Below are positions 56,498 to 64,000 of a stretch of DNA of 64,000 nucleotides, piece by piece (the first letter of the stretch is position 1; each line of letters starts with the position of its first letter). Position numbers and translations under genes: made by a program. Below the pieces are notes generated by a model that saw only the letters and a program-made list of their open reading frames with translations, did not search any database and was not told the origin of the DNA. The stretch comes from Terana coerulea. Lineage: Eukaryota > Basidiomycota > Agaricomycetes > Polyporales > Phanerochaetaceae. The stretch spans positions 1 through 64,000 of the forward strand of contig JAKOGH010000662.1 of NCBI GenBank assembly GCA_024811115.1, in the 5' to 3' direction.

Positions 56498-59400
56498 TCA
56501 GTCCATGTCAAAATCAACGTCATCCCAAGTATCCAGACTGAACACATCTTCATGCTCGAGGAGCTTGTCCCAGTAATTGTCATTGTACACCGGATCCTCG
56601 TCTTCGTCATCGAGTATGCTGACTTCTGAGGTAGAGCCCGAGTCAAAGACGAAGACGGCGAAGGTACATCACTTGCGCCATTCTCCGAGCTGCGAGAGCC
56701 TGACCCAGCGTTTTTAGTTGCTATCAGCAACAGCCACTGTCTCCGAGCCGGCATTGGCTGAGGGCTGGCGAGAGGTTGCCGCAATGGTGTGTGCAAACGC
56801 CAATACCGGAGTTGGAGAGAGAGTCGTCCGAAGTTGTTGAGGGGCCAACAGGCGCAGGAATAGCACCAGCCTGCGAGCCTAGGGCTGTGTCGCCGCCGGA
56901 TGATTGAGTTTGCACTTGGCCAAGAGCTGCAACGTTGGCCTGCGTAAGGGTTTCCCAATGAGTGGCGTGAGCTTCCGTCGGTCGAAGTCGCGCGAACAAA
57001 GCATTGTACTCGCGCAATGGACCGGTGAGATCAATCGACCCTTGCAGGAGCGCGTCGGAAACGGCTGCCTTCTCCAAGCCCTCGATGGTGCGCCCGGGAT
57101 CCACCACGTAGACACGACGTTCTTCCAGCGACTTGAGCAGGTGGGTGATATCCTCAGATATGTCCGGGGAATGGTGTTTCTTGCCTTGTGCGGAGCCGAG
57201 CGTGGCATGCATCTGTTCTGAAAGCTGTCGAAGGATTGTCACACACGGTGACAGCATGCGAAGCCAGTCCCATGACGCGCCGCTGCCTTGTGCTTGATAC
57301 ACGGTCTATTCCCAAGGTTGGTACGTGATTTTTAAAAAAGAGACAGCAAGCCACCGGCGTACTTTGATCCATCGGTTCATATGTTCTTGAAGTAAGTCAA
57401 CAGGGATAAAGCCGTTCGGTCGTCCTGTGGTATTCACCAGCCAATTGTTGAGAATGATGCGCCTGATAGAACTACAAATGAGCGACCATAGACAGCGTGA
57501 GAACGAAGCGACACGTACGGGAGAGGCTTTGGCCATACATGCGTGAGATTGTGCAGCAAGTGCAGCATCTCATACGCATATTTGGACTTCCCGGTGCCAC
57601 GGTAATATAGTGCGAGGACCTTGATCATAAGGACGATGCGCCCAGAGTCGCCAGACTTGATGGCATCCTGGAACTCCCGTACAAGAAGAGCGTCCCGGTT
57701 GAAGAGAACTGCGTTCTCGAACACCATATCCCCCGCGTATACACTACCTCATCCCCATCCTCGAAAGCAGCCTTTGGCCGAGCACCTAGCACGGTCAGCG
57801 GACGTCTCCATCATTTCGCGTCTCTCCCCTCTCGCTCTCCACGAAGCTTCTCAACGACCTCCGAGCTTGCATATCGGTCGAGGATGCGTTCGGCGTCGGC
57901 CTGTAGCTCCTCGAAGGTAGCCGTTGCCGCATACAAGTCGAGATCCTTGCCGCTGACGAGTTCTAAGCAGTGAATAAGGCGCGCATACAGCGAGACTAGA
58001 GAGAGGTCGCGGCAGGTACGATAGGGTGGTAACGAGGACAGAACGATGGGTTTACGGTCGAGAACGACGTTGTGGTGCGTTAAGGATCCTGGGTCCCGTG
58101 GGCCGAGATGAGGGTTGCCCCAGTGAGTAGCCAAAGTCCGAACACGCAGTGCATCTGACCGTGGAATAGGCCAGGCGAGAATGCGAGGTTGAGGTAGGAG
58201 TTTTGGGGCTGTCGTGGCCAACGCGATTCATGAGGATGGAGCGGCAGCGAGAGAGAGTCAACTGGTCACCGCAGACAAGGCGAACCGTGTCCCAGGCTTG
58301 CTGTGAGTACCCGAGCTCCTTGAAAATCGCCTCCAGGACCTCAGCATTCCCTGTGATAGAGCTTTCGTCAATATCCATCGCAGGCAGAGTGTAAACATCC
58401 GTCTGGTGCACGGAAATCTTCTCCGGAGTTTCTGGCTTTGTCTTGTCCACGTCGGCCTTGAAGCGAGCGAACCGATCGCCACCGTTGGAGACTATAGACC
58501 GGATTATTGTGTGTACAAGGCATTTTCGTAAGAGGTTGTTCTCGTCCGGCGTGAGGTCTATATCTGAAACGCTCAAAGGTGGTGCAGCGTCGTGGGCATC
58601 CAGGAGATCCTGCGTCTTCATGTCCTCCTTGCGCGCATCGTACAAAGGGAAGATAGTCGCGCATGTCCCGTTCTCCTGTGCGTCCTTTCGTCCTAAGATC
58701 TGTTCAGCGGCCTTCGAGACAATGTTGATATTGTCATAGACATGCTGGCACATGTACGTCCTTGCGATACGGCCCGTTGTACTGCGTCTAGCTGAACATA
58801 CCCGTTGAATAATTCCAAGGCCTACACCGCCAAGCAAAGGAGTTCCGGCAAGCCGCGTCGCTGTGGTAGAGGTGGTCGAAGACGCGTCGATCTGAGATCC
58901 GGGCGCGTCTTGCTTGACGCGCTTCAGCATTGTGATGAGCGGCTCGTCGTCGCTCTCACTTCCTCCTTCCTCACCCTCCTCTGGCCGAACTCTCTCCATG
59001 TCATCGTCATCGCTGCTATCACTACCGGCCTCCTCATCAGAGCGCTGTAGGCCATCGTCTTCCATGCTGTCCTCTGCACCGGCGTATTTCCGACTTCCAC
59101 TGCCGACAATGGACGACCAGCTGCTGGCCAAGCCCAAGCTATTGAGGACGGAGATAGTCTGGCGCTGCGCACCGCTGGTGTACAGGTAAAGCGCGGTGAT
59201 ATGTTTGAAGTAGCTATTGGCTTGACTCCGTTCTCCGAGTAGGTTCAGCAATGCCGCAGCAAGACGCTAATTAACCAACCAAAGCTCATCAGCAACTGTA
59301 TGAGGCATAAGAGGTAAAACATACCTTCATCTTGCGCTGCAAGCTTTCCGTTGTTTGCTCACGTATTTGGCGGGCAGTTGTGCAAAATGCTTCAAGCACC

Positions 59401-60388
59401 GGGACCATTGTTGGGCAGAAGCCCAAAATCTCGGTGTACAAGGTCGACAAGTCAAACTTCTGAACGAAGGATTCATCGACCGGCATTCTGCGAGACTGTA
59501 GAAAGCCTGACCGCGTTACTCGGTTTCCTTCGGAGTTGACCTTTCTTGTGATGTATGACATGACCCACTCGTGCACGGTACGTCGTGCTGTCTTGCTATT
59601 AGCGCCATGAGGTCCAGTGCCCGAGAACGCGGTGAACGCGTTCGGGCTGGTCGAAGAAGCCATAGTATCGAATTTTGCCTTGGTTATTCTTGGGATCAGA
59701 GACGTACTCGAGGAGGTCTCCCCACGTGAGGCCTCTGTTTTGAGATACTGCATAGCACCGTCTAACCCTTCGACGTCTAGGGTTGTTAATCTGAACTGGG
59801 AGGCTGGCGTTTGAGCTGGTGCAGTGTTCGGAATGGCACCAACAGGTCCTCCACTACCACCGAGATCATCGTCTTCGAAGTACGGCAGCTCTTGCATGCC
59901 TTCGCCATGCTGGAGCTCATCATCTGGCAAACCGGAATACCAGGCATACCGGGAGGTACGTCGAACTGAGGGATAGGAGATGCAGCCTGCGCGCTGACAG
60001 CGTCCTTCTTCCGTCTAGGCTTCTTGCCCGTTGTTCCAGCCGCCGCCTTCAACTTCTTGACCCGTTCCTGCTGCCCAAGTTCTTTTCGCATCTGTTTCCG
60101 CGTATTTGGTAAACCTCGAATGCACACTGTGGGCTCAGGTCCATCACTGGATGGCTCTCGCAAGCTGTATGCCTCGTTATTGATTCCGGTTTATAGTAGG
60201 TGTCCTCGGGGTAACAGATGGGTCAACCCTTAGTGGGAATGGACCTGACGGAAGGCGGCTGGCAAAGGGGCTGCTTCTTGGTCCTGGCAGGGTAACGAGC
60301 CTGAGGCTGGTGGTGAACTAAGGGGTGAAGAGAATTGTTCAAGGGAGCGGGGTCTTGGAATTATAGGTGGGTCTGGATCTTCCTCCAT
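56498..60388 (-). CDS. DUF6589-domain protein (frame broken in places)
   Basis: Large basidiomycete-expanded family of unknown function. Probable start ATG at 60,388 (MEEDPDPPIIPRPRSLEQF), or 60,163 if the first exon is wrong. A basic region KKPRRKKDA follows, then FDLSTLYTEILGFCPT. The acidic linker has DSSDDDDMERVRPEEGEEGG. The DUF6589 core begins QHVYDNINIVSKAAEQILGR, KDAQENGTCATIFPLYDARK, and continues HQTDVYTLPAMDIDESSITG, HWGNPHLGPRDPGSLTHHN, KPIVLSSLPPYRTCRDL, GDSGRIVLMIKVLALYYRG, KYAYEMLHLLHNLTHVWP and LNNWLVNTTGRPNGF. An acidic tail ends at 56,498. Two frame changes near 58,100-58,190 are each explained by one missing base in a run (A run at about 58,195; T run at about 58,130). Annotated as CDS because these look like sequence errors; could be a pseudogene. 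Confidence 0.8.
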
Positions 60389-60570
60389 GGTAAACAATTG
60401 CTCAAGCGTTGGACTGGTGTAGAGGTTGATGTATTGTATAGCAAGTATGCAGAGAACGTAGTGGTCGTTGCGGTAGAGTTTAATTTGCAAGCGCGTGCGC
60501 CGTATAATGACTCTTGACTGTGTACGCTCGCGATCTTAACTCTTCCACAACCTCACCTCTGCTTCACGTC
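60389..60570. promoter_or_regulatory. 182-bp divergent promoter between DUF6589 and RecQ genes
   Basis: Lies between start codons at 60,388 (-) and 60,571 (+). Such a short interval implies a shared bidirectional promoter. I see no clear TATA box; candidate motifs cannot be assigned. Confidence 0.6.
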
Positions 60571-63031
60571 ATGGTTCGGGCACACTCGCAGAAAAAAAAG
60601 AAAGTGGTCACTGGACCAAAGTCTCACAAAGGGATGCCAGCCGGCAGAGCTTCAATTCAGCCGAAGGATGCTGAGGTTACAAGGCTCGCTGAGAAAATGC
60701 GCAATGGTTTCGTCCACCGTGCTGAGCCAAAGCCATTCCAGATAGTGGGTACAAAGGCGCAAATTGAGGGCCAGGACATTATCCTGCAGGCATCAACTGG
60801 AGCAGGGAAGACTGCGCTTCTGGCAGGACCACACCGCTGGTTCAAAAGAAGTACACCATCATGGTGGTTCCGCTTATGTCCTTGGAAGATGAAATGGTGT
60901 GTTACCTTGCCTTCCTGGCCCGCTTGCCTCTTCTGAGCATATATTAGGTTAAGACGATAAAGGACGACTTCGGCTTGGACGCCATAGCCATTCATAGCAA
61001 GAATGGGGGCTGACTCGTGCAAAGATCGAGGTGCGCAAAGATGTCAGTCTGGTATCTGCATCGAGGCTGACCGCTTTACCTCTCTCATAGGCTATTCTGC
61101 AAGGGAAGTATGATGTCATCATCGTCTCTCCCGAAATGGCCCAAACAAAGAAGTTTATCAATGAGCTCCTTCGGAACCCCCAGTTCTCGGGGAAGGTCTT
61201 GTCTTTATTCATCGACGAAGCGCACACAATGTCGCATTGGGGTGCCGATTTCGCAAGAAGTTGGGCACGTTGGGTATCCTTCGGGCATTCCTTCCTGAAG
61301 GTACTCCTGTCGCCGCCGTCTCCGCCACACTGACACCTCGCGTTCGACGAGACATCCAGTCGAAGATGCAGTTTCCCAAATCTGGAAGCCTGTTCCTTAA
61401 CATCGGTAACGACCGCCCCAATATTTCCATTGTCGTGCGCGCGTTCCACAGCCCGATGAACTCATTCCTTGACCTTGACTTTGTCGTTCCGCTATCAGCG
61501 ACGGATGTCAGCCAGGTGCCGAAGACATGGATCTATATTGACAACATCTCGGTGGGAAACGACATAGTCGACTATCTGGCAAACCTCTTTCGCACTCGTT
61601 TCACCGAACATCAAGGTGACAGTGCTTCGGCCCTCGCAGTCGAAAACGCCGTGCGCCCCCTTCAACGCATCTCTTTCTCACGAGTACCGCACTGCTGCCA
61701 TGGAGCATTTTCGCAGCGGCGCCATTCGGGTTCTTGTCTGCACAGATGCAGCGGGTATGGTGAGTCATCTGACAGAATGACAACGGGCTTCACTGTCTGA
61801 CTCAGTATCATAGGGGTCAATATACCAGGCATCAAGGTCGTTGTGCAGTTCAAGCTTCCTGCTACACTGTCCAACTTTGTTCAGCGCGCGGGACGTGCGG
61901 CGCGCGGTCCTAACGAAGTCGGTCTCGCCGTTTTGCTGGTGGAACCTTCAGCGTATACTACCAATCTGTTTACAACAACACCGAAGGCAAAGACAGCTGG
62001 GACGGAGGGGCAAGAAACGACAGGCAGTGAAGAAGGACAACGAGAATAAGGAGCAGAAGCCAGCGGTGTCAGCTAAGGTGGCAAAGGCGTATGCGCGGGC
62101 GCATGGGCGGGAACGTGGTGGTAACAGCAAAAAGATGCCGTTCCTACCGGTGAGCAACCTCCTTTTGACCCGGAGGCTCTCGACGAAGGGCTGCTACTCT
62201 TTGCTCAAAGTACAACGTGTCGCCGGCATATATGGGCCAAGATGTTCGACAATGACCCGTCCAAGCTAGGTGTGTACTGGTTGAAATGCCACTCAGTATG
62301 AATCTAATTATGATTGAACTAGTGCATCTGCCCAACGTACCATGCTGTGATGTGTGTGATATCACACTACTGAATCGAACACGCCCAGCTGCGGCCAGCA
62401 TTGTACCAGGCACGGAAGGCAAAGGTCCGCCGAAAGGAATTCTAATCCCAAGCACGCGAGCTAAACTCGAGGAATGGCGGAAGAAGGTTTACAACCGCGA
62501 CTATCCGTCATCATTCCTCATGACGGCAGCTACTATCCTGGATGATGATCTTGTCCGCTTGCTATCGTCTGTTGGCCCGCTTACGTTTGCCAAGCTCAAA
62601 CTGCTCTTAGAGGCCCGGTGGACACGTTGGAACAAGTACAGCGACGAGCTTCATCAGTTCCTCCAAACTCTCGAGCTCACGCTTTGTCCCGCTCCCCAAA
62701 AAACCAGCCAAACCGAAGGCCGCCGGCGTAAAGGCAACATTATCAGCTAACGCGAAGAGTACTGATTCTGCAAAGACGAAGAGCACGAAGTCTGCGAAGA
62801 CGAAGAGTACAGACTCGGACTCTGCGAAGACAGTGACCTCCAAACTCCAAGCGCAGCACTAGGGCAAACGGCAACGCATCTGTGGTGATGGAACCCGCAC
62901 CTGGCGCTGCACCATCACACACCTCAGCATTCGCTCCAGCCGAGTCGCAAGCTGGTCCTTCCCATTCCCTCCCGGCACCGCTGAACAAGACAGCCAGTTT
63001 CCCACGTCCAGACGCCATTAACATCCCATGA
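60571..63031 (+). CDS. RecQ-like DNA helicase (frame broken in places)
   Basis: ATP-dependent 3'-5' DNA helicase family, nuclear. The ATG at 60,571 gives MVRAHSQKKKKVV, a basic N-terminus. Helicase motifs: I ASTGAGKTALLAG (about 60,795-60,830), Ia VVPLMSLEDEM, II DEAHTMSHWGADF (61,216), III VSATLTP (61,317), IV-V WIYIDN, YRTAAMEHFRSGAIRVLVC and TDAAGMG, and VI FVQRAGRAARG (61,877-61,907). The C-terminal part keeps the Cys-rich block CCDVCDITLLNRTRP and the helical tail of fungal RecQ relatives. It ends in KST/SAKTK repeats and a stop near 63,029. Single-base changes break the frame near 60,829, 61,010 (G run), 61,250 (T run), 61,650 (C run) and 62,700 (A run). No nonsense substitutions were seen. 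This resembles the telomere-linked RecQ helicases of fungi, but location is unknown. Confidence 0.85.
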
Positions 63032-63382
63032 CATGAGCTACATGCCGCCGGCTGATACTTACCTTTACCAGCCGACTGTCACCTCCTCACATCCGAATTC
63101 TATGTCCCTTGCAACCCCGTACGCGCTTCATCATATGCGCACCCATCGACATACACCCATCAGACGTGCACCCATCAATCCTGGCCAGGGGTAGCGGCGA
63201 AATACCCACCTACTCTTCTATGGTACCCGATACACGCTTGACTGGGCCCGCGCGTGCAGTACCCGCCGTCACCTCAAGGTTGCTAAACGACGGTCCGAGT
63301 CAACACTGGTCATTACCGCTACAATACAACGCGAATCCTTGGACGACGTCGACTTCAATGGCGCCAATCGCTCCTTCAAGAA
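63032..63382. other. Spacer after the helicase gene
   Basis: Short plus frames rich in Pro/Ser; catacacccatcagacgtgc and cacccatcaatcc repeat weakly near 63,150-63,180. No gene recognised. Confidence 0.45.
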
Positions 63383-64000
63383 TAGTGTTGCCGAAGTTCA
63401 GTTCAGTTCGGCGGTTCAGAACCAGAACCGATGAACCGAACCGTGTGGTTCAGTTTGGTTCGGTTCTGGTTCGGCCTCTAGATAACTTGGTTCGGTTCTT
63501 GGTTCGGGGCATGGCTGTCACGCTCGAACCAAGTTCGAACCGGTTCGAACCGTGAACCATGTATATGTTATGTAGTGTATTTGTACTGGGATTCATAGAG
63601 AAAAGTACATGAACTTACTTACTATAGCATGTCTAAACTATTTTTTCATTGTTGTGCTTGTAAACTGAGCATCAAATGTCACTCTGCTTATGTTTTGGTG
63701 TATATATGATGCCATCAATAGCTGCCAAAAAGGCAACTGGCAGCCTCTATCAGACACTGAGCTTCAAAACATCATAATGTAAGGCTTTTGCACTATACAA
63801 ACTCTTCTAGATGTCAATATATAACTCTATTATAATCTACCATTGCAATTATACTGATTTGACAGAGTAAAGCTGATATATACATGGTTCAATGGTTCGA
63901 ACCAGTTCGAACCCTGAACTGAACCAACCGAACCAGCTCATACTGGTTCAGTTCAGTTCAGTTCAGGTTCGGCTGCTAAACACTTGGTTCTGGTTGGTTC
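63383..64000. mobile_element. hAT-type MITE, second copy, inverted, cut by window end
   Basis: Starts TAGTGTTGCCGAAGTTCAGT at 63,383 and matches the reverse complement of 53,892-54,559 nearly throughout, including the AT-rich middle. The right end and target duplication are outside the window; the left flanking eight bases are ttcaagaa (63,375-63,382). Confidence 0.92.

Overview
The window reads as a basidiomycete (Agaricomycete-type) fungal chromosome. The basis is family content (a DUF6534 membrane protein, a DUF6589 protein, a RecQ-like helicase, a fungal A-T-R adenylate-forming reductase, a UbiA-type prenyltransferase, an AAD-type aldo-keto reductase and P450s), genes split by many introns of about 50-60 nt, and abundant Copia, Gypsy, hAT and mariner-type repeats. 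I cannot name the species.

Region by region. (1) 1-10.8 kb: end of a GMC oxidoreductase (+), a multi-exon DUF6534 gene (-), an unassigned stretch, an aldo-keto reductase (-), a complete microsomal P450 (-) and another unassigned stretch. (2) 10.8-29.7 kb: copy A of a duplicated segment (unassigned minus gene, zinc-type double-bond reductase, UbiA prenyltransferase), then a Gfo/Idh/MocA (Gal80-like) oxidoreductase, a large adenylate-forming reductase split by a 5.4 kb Copia element, an orphan P450 C-terminus and a SAM methyltransferase. (3) 30-48 kb: an AT-rich repeat island with a mariner-type MITE, a long inverted repeat of about 1 kb arms, a decayed chromodomain Gypsy element with a second, truncated Copia inside its span and a hAT-like MITE in its 3' LTR, a broken small LTR, and alpha/beta-hydrolase remnants. 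(4) 48.9-56.2 kb: copy B of the duplication, with reductase and UbiA genes that look intact, followed by a hAT MITE and a reductase 5' fragment cut by a short non-autonomous LTR element. (5) 56.5-63.0 kb: a DUF6589 gene (-) and a RecQ-like helicase (+), divergent, with start codons 182 bp apart; a second, inverted hAT MITE copy runs off the right edge.

How it fits together. The left 30 kb has the content expected of a specialised-metabolite cluster: prenyltransferase/UbiA enzyme, adenylating carboxylate reductase, P450s, double-bond reductase, aldo-keto reductase, GMC oxidoreductase, methyltransferase. Part of it was duplicated in direct orientation about 38 kb away. Copy A keeps the full reductase gene but its double-bond reductase and UbiA genes carry frameshifts; copy B is the reverse. 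Both reductase copies are interrupted by LTR elements that share TG...TA ends and the same polypurine tract.

Many single-base frameshifts here are homopolymer-length changes and occur mainly in multi-copy sequence (Copia, duplication, DUF6589, RecQ). Some 'pseudogene' calls may therefore be assembly errors; these entries are marked.
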